NCBI RefSeq assembly: GCF_963678635.1
Contig: NC_087069.1
Location: forward strand, 29,864,776-29,928,775
Direction of reading: 5' to 3'
DNA: 64,000 nt
Origin: Symsagittifera roscoffensis
Lineage: Eukaryota > Xenacoelomorpha > Acoela > Convolutidae
Part shown: in pieces, positions 25,275 through 35,682 of the stretch
How the letters are laid out: each line of letters starts with the position of its first letter
How positions within the stretch are numbered: the first letter of the stretch is position 1
Translations under genes and position numbers: made by a program
Notes under the pieces: generated by a model
The model's input: the letters and a program-made list of their open reading frames with translations, nothing else
What the model was told of the DNA's origin: nothing
Database searches by the model: none

Positions 25275-27326
25275 ATGCGACCCCCGAAGATCCTCGGTGA
25301 CTTCCTGGCTGAGCCGGTGGAGTGCAATGCCCATATAAGGGGACTGCCCATCCACGAGGGAACCAAACACATCCCAAAATACGCCGGATATGTGCCCACT
25401 ATCAAGTTCGACCAAGGTTCGTATTGCTTTTTGCTTTTTTCGGTTCTTACAAAAACAAACCAAAATTGCTTAGCTTCCTAGAAAAACTGTATTTCAATCA
25501 GCTCAACTCAAAAACTAGAGTCACCAGCAATGAAAATTACAAAAAAGTGTTTCTGGATTTTTTGACTCTGTACCAGGGGTGGATCTAGAATGCTCTCGAG
25601 GTGAGGAGGGGGGGGAGGGTTTCCAAAGAGTCTTTACTATGATGGCCTCATGGTAGATTAGGCTCATCCCTATTTGATTTTTGTAAAGGTAATTTCATTG
25701 TTCGAATATCCACCCCTCATGAGGTTTTTCTTCTTCTTATTCGAAATGGACTTTCTAGTTATAAAAAGTTGCAAAAAGTTGGAACATACAGAATTAATTT
25801 AAAAAGCAATCTGTCGGCTCTTCATTCCGCATGTCAATTTTCATAACAACCGGATAATGCGAACAATAATTTAATTGAGAATGTTGGAAGGAAAAAAGAA
25901 AAAGAGCCAATTTGTGTATTTTCAGGCAAATTTGCACAAAAAATTGAGTATTTTGGCTCTTTTCCAATTTCCGCCCCTTCAAAATGCCGAGTTTTATGTT
26001 TGTTTTACGTGTCATTACGGCTAAATGCGTGATGCTACGCTACAAAGTATGAAGAAAAAATCAGTTCACAGTTTTCGATTTGTTCGCCACTGACATGTGT
26101 TCGACCTGCCTCGGTCGAATTATAAATCGCGAACATCGACCCGGGTTGGTTTTGGCATGCAAAATTTTTCTGAATCATGTTACTTGCTGTTTTTAATTAA
26201 TTGTGACTGTTCCAACTTGTTGAAACTCTCTTCATTCGATTATTCTAATTGCGGGCTAGCAAATCAATTCCGTTCACTCATTCAACGATACAGGACACAC
26301 TTTCCCTGACCACACGATGAAGTACCTGAAGAATCACAGGAGCAGAGAGATAGGGAAGGAGCCACCAGAGGAGAAGGGGTGGTACATTCCACAGGACCAC
26401 GACCACAAACACAGCTGCGTAAGAGGGACCGAAAGGCATTCAAACATACTGCTCTTTTCCAAGCCCCCTCACATTTCAATTTCAGTTTTTAAAAACTACT
26501 TGAACGTTGCCTTAACGCAATGGACACTTGGCATGGCGAGTGAAATAACAATTGTGAACATGTTTGTTGTTCAAACCCTTCATCGTAACTGCACTCCGTT
26601 AGCCATAATTGCACGTGAAACAACAGTAAAAACAAGAAAAATTGACAGGTGTGGGGGTGTAGAAAAGAGCCAAAGATACAAAATTCAACTTTTTTCAAAT
26701 TTCAAATTTTCAATATTTCAATTTAAATTTCCCCCAAATTTTATGGTAGTTTGATTGCATCAAACGTGGTCCTTTTATCTGACAGAAAACCAAAGCTCTA
26801 CCAACTGTTTAAGTGTTTTAAATGTAAGCTCTTTGCCAGTTCCCCCCTTTCAAATTCAATTTTGAAAAGCTTATTTCACGTTGTCATAATGCAATGAATT
26901 TTGGCGTGGTGAACAAATCGACAACTATGAACAGATTTGTTCTTCATACTTTATAGGAAAACATCACGCATTTAGCCGTAATAAATAACACGTAAAACAA
27001 ACAAAAAACTAAATATTTTGAAAGGAGGGGGAACTAGAAAAAGAGCCTAATTTTACTCGTTTTAATTAAGAAGATGATAGTTTTAATGAGTATTTGTTGT
27101 TTCTTTTCAGGTCAAGGGTCTTCTTGACTGCATGCACAAAGAGTGTCACGTGACTAGTCAGACTCACCTGAGATTCAACGTGGAGAGAATCAAGGAGAGA
27201 AACACGAACGAGTTCTACAACGCCATTCAGACGCAGAGGAATATGTACAAGCACTGCTACAAGCCAGGACAGCCCGTCAAATATCTGCAGACGGCAGTGA
27301 GAGGACCATCCATGTTCACAGACTAG
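25275..27326 (+). CDS. CIMIP2/FAM166-like ciliary microtubule inner protein, three exons
   Basis: Exons are 25,275-25,416, 26,294-26,418 and 27,111-27,326. Phases agree at both junctions (1, then 0), giving 160 residues. Splice sites are CCAAG/gttcgt, atacag/GACAC, GCTGC/gtaaga and ttttcag/GTCAAG. The first exon encodes HIPKYAGYVPTIKFDQG, which fits the P-x-Y-x-G-x-V-P signature of the CIMIP2/FAM166 (DUF2475) family. The second encodes KYLKNHR at the position expected in FAM166C-type proteins. Family members bind the inner wall of axonemal doublet microtubules, so a role in motile cilia or flagella is inferred. The start may lie further upstream, because a TAG acceptor sits one base before the ATG region. 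The C-terminus ends RGPSMFTD before TAG. Introns (877 and 692 bp) carry MITEs. Base composition is clearly GC-richer than the flanks, as expected of real exons. Confidence 0.8.
25574..25721. mobile_element. Short hAT-like MITE related to family 1, in intron 1
   Basis: The left end caggggtggatctag matches the family-1 terminal repeat. The right end tatccacccctcatg is a slightly altered inverted copy. The 148-bp element lies inside intron 1 of the CIMIP2-like gene, just after exon 1. Confidence 0.55.
25815..25905. mobile_element. Partial MITE of the 48-kb type
   Basis: The stretch from gcatgtcaattttcataaca to the terminal aaaagagcc matches the right half of the MITEs at 47,963 and 53,602. The left half is missing. 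Confidence 0.5.
25955..26092 (-). mobile_element. MITE family 2, truncated copy in intron 1
   Basis: It begins with the family terminus ggctcttttccaatttccg and contains attacggctaaatgcgtgat, the reverse complement of the middle of the 26,827-27,047 copy. It stops after gttcgccac, so the distal third is missing. Confidence 0.65.
26451..26671. mobile_element. MITE family 2, full-length copy in intron 2
   Basis: The 221-bp element runs between gctcttttccaagccccct and gtgggggtgtagaaaagagc, inverted copies of each other. It has the same length as the next copy. It lies 33 bp downstream of exon 2 of the CIMIP2-like gene. Confidence 0.75.
26827..27047. mobile_element. MITE family 2, second full-length copy in intron 2
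   Basis: The 221-bp element runs between gctctttgccagttcccccc and ggagggggaactagaaaaag plus agcc. It ends 63 bp before the acceptor of exon 3. Together with the previous copy it makes up roughly two thirds of intron 2. Confidence 0.75.
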
Positions 27327-27394
27327 TCATAACTTATACTTCATTACAAAGCTGCTCCTCGAATTGAAACAGCGAAATAACTAATAAGAAAAGT

Positions 27395-27400
27395 AATAAA
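27395..27400 (+). promoter_or_regulatory. AATAAA polyadenylation signal of the CIMIP2-like gene
   Basis: A canonical AATAAA lies 69 bp after the TAG stop of exon 3, a suitable distance for a short 3' UTR. Confidence 0.6.
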
Positions 27401-27894
27401 ATATTAGCGAAATGTAGAATAGTTTGAGCAAGTTGGGTATAATAACTGCAAATCTTTCTTTTTTGTTCTTTAAGAAAATCGTTTGCTGAATCTATAGCTT
27501 TCAGTTTTTCTGAATTCAAAATGTGAGGCTAGCCGACAATTTTTAGAATGCGACATCTGGTCGTAAGCGACAACAGCTACTTTTTTTTTTAAAAAAAAGC
27601 GACAATTCGCAACAAGGAAGAAGCAATTAGCAGTTGCTTGCTCTAATTCGCTCCATTACGATTACAATGTTGTTTTTTTTTTAAAAAGAAAGGGGAAAAA
27701 TTTCTATGAACAAAATAACAGAAAATTTGGCCAAAAAAAAAAGATTTAGGAATCATTACCATTCGTTTGTTTGGCCAATTAATCGTCAACCTTTTTTGGT
27801 AGACTGGGCAATTACAATTTGAGAAACAGTAAAATGGGGTTTAATAATATCAGAAATTCATTGAAACTGACGGATGAAAACTTAATATTTTCAT
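27401..27894. other. Intergenic, nothing recognised
   Basis: A/T homopolymers around 27,582-27,600 and 27,670-27,685. No gene or clear repeat end. Confidence 0.4.
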
Positions 27895-28216
27895 CAGGGG
27901 TGGATTTAGGGGTCCAACCCCCTTTTGTACTATTTTGAGACATCCCTTTTTGGTCTTCAGGGCGCCAATTTATATTAATTGGAGGAGCGCGCGCCCAAAG
28001 TTTTCCAAAAAGTGACTAAAAAACGTCTTTTTGGCCTGTATTTTCAAAATTTCGACTGCAGCTCAGAAGGTTTGGCGAAAACAGGCGTTCTTGAAATCAG
28101 GCGCGCTTCGGGAGAGCTCGGAAAATCGATTTGGTTGACTTTAAAAAAATGTCGACCAAAATTTCGAAAACTTTTTAAAAATCCGCCACCTCGAGTAAGT
28201 TCTAGATCCGCCCCTG
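27895..28216 (+). mobile_element. hAT-like MITE, family 1, complete copy
   Basis: The ends caggggtggattta and tctagatccgcccctg are near-perfect inverted repeats. The flanks attttcat (27,887-27,894) and attttcta (28,217-28,224) match at the first six of eight positions, consistent with a worn 8-bp target duplication as made by hAT transposases. The 322-bp body contains gagcgcgcgccc and no convincing coding frame, so it needs a transposase from elsewhere. Confidence 0.8.
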
Positions 28217-29132
28217 ATTTTCTATACTTTTCACTTTTTTCAAATTTTCAAATTTATTATTTTTTAAACATCTACAATTTCTATTGAGTAAATTTAATGG
28301 TAAGCTGTTGCAGCTTCGTTTTCAATTTCTTTCGAATCATTAATTTGAAAAATTTTCAAACATATTCGAACTCAAGAAAAATTTTAAGATAGAAAAAAAA
28401 ACCTTTATATAAAAATCTTTTGTCATTCCAAATGTGGTTGTTCAGTTGAATAAAAACACAATTTTTATGGCTTTTTTTCACAATTGCAAATCAATTAAAA
28501 GATAAAGCTGTACTTTTTCAGCAAAATAAAAAAAACGGCAAAAAATGAAAAAAAAAATAAAAAAAATAATAAGGAACAAATTATTAGGCCATGAAGAATA
28601 AAACTTCCGATATGAGCTGCAGCCAAGCTTTTGATCACGAGATTAGAAGTTTGACGTCTTTGCAGCTGCGCCTGGTGGCTTAACAGGTGTTAATTAATAG
28701 CCCTCAATAAATCAGATACAACATGTGCTATCTAATTCCCAATCATATGCGACAAAAATTAGCACTTTTATTTGAGATTTGTGTAAGAAAAAAGTTTCCT
28801 ACAATATAAGATTACGCTCGCCATCTTTATGTGTATCATGGCAGTTGAGTAAGCTTAATGAATGCATCATTTGATTGCTGTTGCTTCAATTTTTGAAAAG
28901 TCTTTGTAAATCAAAATTTTGGCCTTTTCTGTTAAACCGCTCAAAATTATTAACTGAGCTTCCATTTTCAATTAAAATTCTCATTTTTAGCTGGAGTTTT
29001 TTTCAAACAATCAGAGCACTTAGAATTAGTGTTTGAGTTACCAAAAATATCAGTTTTGGACCGTATTACAGAAAAATCCCCAATTTGTTGATTCAAAATA
29101 TAAACGCCGAGCAGAGCACACAAAAATTTTAA
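28217..29132. other. Intergenic with one protein-like island
   Basis: Bases 28,614-28,690 stand out as GC-richer. The plus strand has a 31-codon frame. The minus strand reads PPGAAAKTSNF then stop after a ttaag acceptor-like site, as a terminal exon could. Neither is assignable. A-rich sequence at 28,520-28,575. Confidence 0.25.
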
Positions 29133-29741
29133 CATTACGAGGCCAAACTGTGCACTGGATAGGCGCACAATTTTGTGTCTGTATGTTCCTGGATTCCAGG
29201 GACAAGTATTTAAATATGTTCCAAGATGTAAATTAATTCCACTTTCAAAATTTCTGTGGATTACGCGTACAAATACCTGTAACCTAAATGTTGTCGCCAC
29301 ATTGATTTTGTTGCAATTTCCTCAACGAGTGGTTATGGATAATTGTTCCGGATTCAGCAAATGTAGGCGGATTTCGCAAATGTAAGTGGATTCCGCAAGT
29401 TTATGCGGATTCCGCAAGTTTATGCGGATTCCGCATAGAATTTGCGAATTCCGCTTACACATTACAGAATCCGCTTACAGCTTGCGGATTCCACCAGCAG
29501 TTGCGGATTTTGCGACACCTCAGATTTACTAAACACATATATCATTATTTGTTCAAAAATTCCTCAAAATAGTTCCAAAGTTTCGATCAATACGGTGTTT
29601 TAGCTATTTGTCCGTGGAATGCAAAACAGCAAAGAAGATCGAAGAAAAATAGCATTGTTGCGGATTTCACAACAAATCTGATTTTTGCCTGTTGCGGAAT
29701 CCGCTTACAATTCACAAAACGCACAGTTTGGCCTTGTAATG
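29133..29741. mobile_element. TIR DNA element (609 bp) with internal minisatellite
   Basis: The terminal 22 bp at the left (cattacgaggccaaactgtg plus ca) and at the right (cgcacagtttggccttgtaa plus tg) are inverted copies with two mismatches. No transposase frame is seen, so it is non-autonomous. A clear target-site duplication was not found. Confidence 0.7.
29367..29515. repeat. Minisatellite of ~18-bp units in both orientations
   Basis: Units of the type gcggattccgcaagtttat are tandem at 29,367-29,440 and appear inverted (gaattccgcttacac, gaatccgcttacagc) at 29,445-29,500. Further isolated units lie at ~29,656 and ~29,692. The core gcggattccgc is nearly palindromic. All copies lie inside the TIR element. 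Confidence 0.8.
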
Positions 29742-30399
29742 AACCATTTTTTTGAAATTGTAAAAGCCGCCCTAGTTAAGAGTTTAATCAGAGAAACGAA
29801 GACTCCTTCAGACAAAAACAAACTTGAAAAATTAGTTTTTATGGACTTAAATTGCCAGGCCGACTAAGTCTAGCATTTTGAAAGTTATGATATGTAACAG
29901 CTGTTACTGACGATTTTATTCTTAGCTAACATTTTCAAGTCTTACAGAAGTCTTGACGAAGGTTAACTTAAAGTAAAGCCTATCACTTAATTTTAAATAA
30001 AAATGGTTCTGCTCTCATCTCAAAAAACTTTGTTTCTTACTATGCTAGCCAATCAATATAAAAATTAGTATACTAATTTCTCGAAAATTTAAGCTAAGTA
30101 TTTCAATCAAATTATTCCAAAAGCTCATCTTAACAGAAAACTTACAGCTACAGAACAATTTTATTTTAAGAGTATTGTAATTTAATCCCATCCCAACACC
30201 TGATCTAAAATTGTCAGTTAAGCCTTTTTTTGTTTGTCACGCTTGCTTAAAAACTATCGCAAAATCAGAAATTACTGGCTGTTTCAACGTAATTGTTTGC
30301 TGCCAGTTCCTTCATTGTTTTTTTTATATTCAAGCAATCGAGTTTCAAATTGTATCAAAGTTTTGCTTAAATAAAAGTTAAAACAAAAAAAATTAGTGT
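29742..30399. other. AT-rich intergenic, nothing recognised
   Basis: No coding exon or transposon boundary is supported. Confidence 0.4.
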
Positions 30400-30615
30400 G
30401 CATAAACCAGCCGAAGTATAAACCAACCGCAAATGCGCTGTATATAGGCTAGTAAAAAAGTTGCGTCATTTGAAACCAAAGTATACCAGCCAGCCAAAAA
30501 ATAACGTCGTATGAATCAAATTTACATAATTTTCATAACTGTTATATAATTGCCCAATAACTATTATGTAACAATTACGCATTTTCGACTGGGTTGTATG
30601 GTAGCTGGTTTATGC
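30400..30615. mobile_element. Small MITE with 12-bp terminal inverted repeats
   Basis: gcataaaccagc at the left and gctggtttatgc at the right are perfect inverted repeats enclosing ~190 bp. Inside, cataaaccaaccg and ccagccagcc repeat the terminal motif. Non-coding. Confidence 0.55.
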
Positions 30616-30947
30616 ATCGGCGGGTTTATTTACCACCAAAATATATACTTAAATAATGTGCGCTCTGCTTAACGGAAATTACGAGCGCTGCTTTCATTTC
30701 AACCACATTAGGCAAAAATCAACTAGGTACTCTACACTACTAATTTTCCGTACCACCAATTAATAGAGTTGCGACTTCTTTAAACTTTGAGGTGGTCTGA
30801 ATAGGCATCTTAGGTGATTTTAACATAAAACTTTTACACAATTATGAGGAAAAAACATGGTATTAAAAAAAATTCAATTCGAACAAAAAATAAACTTAAA
30901 TGCCTAAAGGTTGGCTTTAGCCTTCATTTTCTAACATTTCATGTCAG

Positions 30948-31356
30948 TTTAATGTTCACGAATGCATATGAACCAGTTGCTGAACAATTTGTTGTTTTCA
31001 ACCCGCCAACAAAAAACTTCTTAAGCACTGCAGAATTAATTCGACAGCTCAAATTATCAGAAAAGGTTTTTTTAAACACATAAAACTTGAGTTATTGATG
31101 AATGCTGCTGATATTTCAAAAATTGCGCCTTGAAGCAGCTTAATTTTCAGATTTTCTAGCACCTTTTTCTTAAAGAAACTGTGCTATTGGAGAAAAACGA
31201 TGCAACAGCTTATATTAATTTCTACTTAACTTCAACTTTACCGCCGCACTTCTCAAACAAAACTAGTTTTTCTGTACTAACCATACTAACTTTTAGGTAG
31301 GGGCTGGTCTCGGTAGAGCTGCGCTTCGTAAACACAAAAAGCTCTATAATAATTAA
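30948..31356 (+). CDS. Two-exon 3' part of an unidentified gene
   Basis: Exon 30,948-31,065 follows an acceptor (tttcatgtcag) and stays open from an ATG at 30,952 to SEK at a GT donor, which is weak (AAAAG/gttttt). Exon 31,297-31,356 follows a textbook acceptor with a consensus branch-point tactaac (31,284-31,290) just before ttttag. It reads VGAGLGRAALRKHKKLYNN and then stops. Both junctions are phase 0. From the internal ATG the product would be 57 residues: an acidic to neutral N-terminal half with YEPVAEQFVVFNPPT and a basic tail. The upstream end is uncertain, and earlier exons may exist. I recognise no family. The compositional contrast with the flanks and the branch-point favour a real gene, but the short length keeps confidence modest. 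Confidence 0.4.
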
Positions 31357-31385
31357 TAGAAAAACCTCGAATTAGTAAAAATTTG

Positions 31386-31451
31386 GCTACTTCGATCTGC
31401 GACTAAGAGATTATGAGTCTCTCACGCACTAACCTCTCAGCCACTGACGCT
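31386..31451 (-). other. tRNA-like sequence (SINE head or tRNA relic)
   Basis: On the minus strand, gtggctgagaggttagtgcg has the form of an A box, a stem-loop with CAT in anticodon position follows, and a degraded B box (cagatcgaagtagcc) closes it. The B box lacks the GGTTC core, so this is not called as a functional tRNA. Confidence 0.45.
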
Positions 31452-31593
31452 TAATAAATTACAAACACTAGCCAAACAAGCCAGAGAACAAATGCTATGA
31501 AATTTCCAATGCTAGATTGTGATTATAGCAAAAGTGCCACCAAATAAGTGAAAGCTTTCGGGTTAGGTAGAAACAAAAAAGTTTGTGCTAATA

Positions 31594-32040
31594 GACTAAG
31601 GCTCGCAAGCTCACTAGTGATAACATAGCTAACTGACCGTTGTAAAAGAGTAATAACGCAAGGAAACAAAAAAAACTTCAGAAGTTTAAATAAACAAAAC
31701 ACATGTTTAAGCTCTTTGAATTTCAAACATTTGATGATGGGTGCTTTTTGATAACAATAACTCAATTTGAGAACACTGGATCAATAGTTTTTTTTATTTT
31801 GCACCGAAACCTGAAAAATAACTCCATTTTCAAAACTAGAAGTCAATCACCATTTTAGTGACTTTTACACTTTCGCTGTTCGACAGTGGAGTTTGCTTTT
31901 CTTTTAACACAGGAAATGAATAGGACATAAAAATCAGAAGTTAAACTGCGAAAAATTGAGCGTGAATAAATTTTAAGACTTTTCCGTGCTCGAAAAACCA
32001 CAAAAACTAGTCACCAATAAGGCAGAGAACAGATGCTAAC
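31594..32040 (-). repeat. Duplicated exon-1/5'-flank module, copy alpha
   Basis: It shares order and sequence with 35,640-36,180 on the minus strand: a degraded exon-1-like part (reading LAML... after tcag near 31,633), then the caatttgagaacactggatc block, then the tgctgttcgacagtggagtt block. The frame is broken soon after the ATG. Confidence 0.6.
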
Positions 32041-32597
32041 ACTTAGTCAAGGCGATTTTGGCTGGGAATACTGGATTTGGAAAAATTTCAATTAAAACAT
32101 TGCTCACTTAAAACACTGCTTGCTAGTTCTGTTGTGTTAAAATCTACCCTCGAAACCAGTCAATGCTTTTTTTTCGATAGGTGAAACCGCAAAAATATAA
32201 CACAGCGTGAACAGCTTTCAAGACTTTCTCCTGAAGAAAGAGGATAAATCACTCGAATTATGTCAGTAATAATTCATTTCCAAGTCGATAAAATAAAATT
32301 TTATGCTAACAAATAAAACATAGGACTAAGCTTGATCACATTGTAACGAACCCACATCAAATGAAAATTCACTTTGTTCGTTAACGCCAAAAAAACGTCA
32401 ACAATACTTGTAATGCTCCATCGCAGACCATTTTTGGGAATTTTAGACATCGTAACAAAAGCTTGGTCAGACAGCTTTTCGATCCACTCAAAAAGGTCAC
32501 TGAAAGTTTCAAATTATAACTCAAATATTTAAATTAAACACATAGTAATATTATTAAATTAAATTCTTTCAATTATCGAAGTTCATGTAATCCATAA
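32041..32597. other. Intergenic, 3' flank of the minus-strand three-exon gene
   Basis: No coding exon seen. A canonical polyadenylation hexamer for the minus-strand gene was not found close to its stop. Confidence 0.35.
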
Positions 32598-35500
32598 TTA
32601 AAAACTAGAATTCAATAACAGCCTCTTAGGCAATAAAATCATTAAATTTATTATTAAGTTAAATAATCCAGCAGACTTGAAAAGTTCAGTTGCTCTTGAT
32701 GACTCGCTTGAATCTTCAGCGTCGTCTTTTTGCAGTTGTTTATTGTTCGGTTTCCTTGGCAGATCAAGCCCCCCGTTATTTGCCGAAGTGTCCTTTTGTA
32801 GGTGCAATTTGAGTGCTTCTGATGTTCCTTCTCTGGGTTCCAGGTGTATTTGACCATTTGCGTCTGGTTCCACAACTTCGCCCTCTTCAAGGACATACAC
32901 CTAAATCAATTTAAGATTATTTGGGGGCACTTAGCATAGTGGTAAGGCGTTCACTTTAGAATCGTCAGATCGTGTAATCGATCCCATGCCATTGCAATGA
33001 TAGTGTGTGAGGACGAGCTCTCACTTGACCTCTAGCTTCAGGTCTACCACAACCTGACCAAATTTGGCTGCAAAAGTGGTACCACGTGAAAGTTCTAGAC
33101 GCACAAAAACGGCCTTGAGTCGCAAAAAAGAGCTTCGCTCAACAAAATAACACAGTCTGGAATGTGGGGAGATAATAGAAATGGACTATCCTCGACAGGA
33201 CTGTTAAGGCCTACTGATAGCTCCTCTGCGATTCGCAGGAACTACAATTATTATAATTATTATTATTTCTGTGAAACTTAGTCTAAACAAAATTTTTTCT
33301 GTAATTTTGGATTCGTATATTTATAAGATAGACTCTTTCGTCAAACATGGCTAAAATTCAAAAGCTAGTTTTTTAAAAATCTATGGGATTTACTCTGAAA
33401 CAACTGTGACCTTGAAACGGTGAAATGACACAAAATGCAAGAGTTTTTAAAACTTTAAACATGAACAGCCAAAAGAGCAATCTAAACTGATTGCGCTTTT
33501 TCAGACACGTCTTTTTGAATAACTTCAAAATTGGAAAATAATCTAATTCAACAATGATCTGCCATGCAATTTTTCAGAGTAAAAATAGGAAACGCGAAAA
33601 TTCAAAGAGCTATTTTGAAAAAGTCTAGATCCCGATAACATCCCGATAACATAATTAGTTCCAGCTTGAAGGTCCAAACTATTTTGAAAAAAATGGGACG
33701 TTTTCCAAATTTGTAAAGAGCTATACAAAAACACAAGCAAAAGAAATGTGAAACATGTTTTCGAAGATTTTAAGGCTTATTTTTTTTCTTCAGCGACCCA
33801 TCTAAATTTTAGGGACCCTACTATCATACTTTCACCGAAATTCATTATAAAAACTTGGTGCCCTAATCCAATTCTCAATTTAAAAATGTTTTTTCACTTG
33901 ACATTGGTAATGACCAACCAGATCTCCCAGCTTCTCAATTCCGTTTTCATTCAAGCCTGTTCCAGCTATCCCCATTCCCAGAGAGATGAAGTCCGTTTCG
34001 CCGATAGTAGGCAACTTCTCAGAGGGACTATCTCCTGCATCACGTCTATCAACATAGTTGGCATTCTGAAACGAGTATTTCCGAATTCTCCGTTTTCAAA
34101 TACCAACATCAATCAGCTAAACCAATGAACTACAACATCACAAGGGATCATTATCGCAATTCATGCAAAGATCTGTTTTATTCTTTTAACAGCGGTTATA
34201 CAGGCTATGCAGAACATAGCCAACATTCAGTTGGAATAGTCAATGAACCCAAGTGAACAGAAAAAATACTGACTTAGTTTTTGGACAAATCTGAACTTTC
34301 GAATTTCAAAAAAAAACTGATGGCCTTCAAACAATTTGAATTGCTAGAACAATTTATGACTGACATTTTTCTGATAAAATAAACCCAATTTGAGAAAACT
34401 GGATCAATAAAACAATTTTATTTCACTTGGAAATCTGAAAATTAAATTCCACTTTCGAAACTAGAAGTCGCTCATGCTTTTGGCGACCTTAACACTTCTA
34501 ATGTTCCATAGTTGAGTTTGCGTTCTTTTCAAAAAAGAAAATGAACTGAACTTAGAAATAAATCAAAAATCGAGCAAGAAAAAAATTGTGCATGAGCAAA
34601 TTTAGACTTTTTCCTGAAAAACAAAAAAAGTCACCACGACCTATAAAAGAGTCTGAACAACGTTGCATGCAAAAGCTAGTTTTTAGACAGAATTGAAGAC
34701 AGTTCTAATTTTCAGGCGACCCTTTCTTGCAAAATGTGTTGAAGTTGGTGCATCGCTCAACTTAATCAAATCTCTGATCCAACTTTTCTTAACTCCCTAT
34801 CATAAGAATAATTAGTAGCAAAAGTTTGGTAGAACAGAATTAATCAATAATTGAGAAGAAATGTTAATGCAAGCTTGAGTTTAAAACGAACTCGAGTAAT
34901 TTGCTGATTTTAAATTAACTCAGTCTGTCCGAACTTTTTGTCACTCTCTATAGCAAAAATTTCGAGCGTACAGAATTAATCAAAAAAGCAAATTGACCTA
35001 TTTCAGGAAAGCGTCGCATAGTTTTTGAAACAAGACTAAAATTATAACTTAAGCCAAATTATTGGCAATATCGGTGACCTTGAACAACTTTAATAGTCAA
35101 AAAATGGTTGATATAGGGTATTTAGATTTTTATATGATTTTTTACACGTTTAACGGTTGAAATGGAAAAAAAATTTGATTTCAGTCGTCAAAATGAGATT
35201 TTTGTGTAAATTAACTTTGCTCAGATTCGGTATAAAAGTGAAATTTTGTGTTGTCAAAAATGGTTGAGTTCAATTTTTAGTGTCAAATGCTCCTTCTTTT
35301 TTCTCTGTGCAAAACTCCAAGATTTTATCCAATAACTATGGATCTGTATTGATCGAAAGCGTGTTCAATAGAGATTTCACAATGATTGTTTTTACATGAG
35401 CATCAACAAATATGAATTATAAAAATCATAGGTGGCAAAAGGGAGGTGGCATGAAAAGCAGAACTTCTTACTTTAAATCTATGATAACACTACCTGTTGT

Positions 35501-35682
35501 TGTTGTTGCTGGTCTTGATATTGATAGTATTGATTGAAAGTGGAATTTTCCCATTGCTTCTGATGCTCGAATTGCTCTCTTTCAAATTTGTACTGTTTCA
35601 TAGTCTGGTGTATCCCCACAAAAGTCTGACCTGTTTGGACCAGCGATACTAGCAGACTACCGCCTATACAAAACATAGCCAA
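32598..35682 (-). CDS. Unidentified three-exon gene with an N-terminal hydrophobic segment
   Basis: Minus-strand exons are 35,682-35,494, 34,065-33,898 and 32,900-32,598. Borders are caactgtcag/TTGGC, CAACAG/gtagtg, cgtttcag/AATGCC, GTCAA/gtgaaa and gatttag/GTGTAT. Every junction is phase 0 and all three exons are open in the same frame. From the first ATG (35,676) the product is 217 residues. Residues ~1-20 are hydrophobic (MFCIGGSLLVSLVQTGQTF), like a signal anchor. They are followed by a Q/Y-rich charged stretch ending in a run of six Q. The middle exon encodes an acidic region with IGETDFISLGMGIAGTGLNE. The last exon is acidic and Ser/Asp-rich, with VYVLEEGEVVEPDANGQIHL near its start and a hydrophobic, basic C-terminus. 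Exon 1 starts at an acceptor, so earlier exons may exist. No family recognised. Phase consistency and GC contrast are the main support. Confidence 0.55.
32923..33268 (+). mobile_element. tRNA-derived SINE in intron 2 of the minus-strand gene
   Basis: The A-box-like cttagcatagtggtaaggcg (32,930-32,949) and a B-box-like gtgtaatcgatccc ~28 bp later form a tRNA-like head. A ~230-bp body follows, and the 3' end is a tattataattattatt tail. It ends ~20 bp from the acceptor of the last exon of the minus-strand gene, so that intron's 3' end partly consists of SINE flank. Confidence 0.65.
33269..33897. other. Remainder of intron 2, nothing recognised
   Basis: AT-rich. No exon-like or repeat signal beyond a short direct repeat, cccgataacat, duplicated at 33,632-33,652. 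Confidence 0.35.
34195..34655 (-). repeat. Duplicated exon-1/5'-flank module, copy beta (in intron 1)
   Basis: On the minus strand it carries an exon-1-like start (LAMFC form: TTGGCTATGTTCTGCATAGCC) with a damaged acceptor and an early stop, preceded by the caatttgagaaaactggatc block. It lies between exons 1 and 2 of the gene whose exon 1 it copies. Confidence 0.6.
34656..35493. other. Remainder of intron 1, nothing recognised
   Basis: AT-rich, no coding or repeat boundary seen. Confidence 0.35.

Noticed and set aside
27979-28287. 102-codon open frame at 28 kb as a gene
   Set aside because: It lies almost wholly inside the hAT-like MITE and has no protein similarity. Another copy of the MITE breaks the frame.
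28968-29300. 110-codon minus-strand open frame
   Set aside because: It crosses the left end of the TIR element and has no recognisable motif or splice context.
31386-31451. tRNA-Met gene
   Set aside because: The A box and a CAT loop look right, but the B box has lost its GGTTC core.
33748-34128. 126-codon plus-strand open frame
   Set aside because: Its best part is opposite the minus-strand exon at 33,898-34,065, which has proper splice sites and a more protein-like reading.
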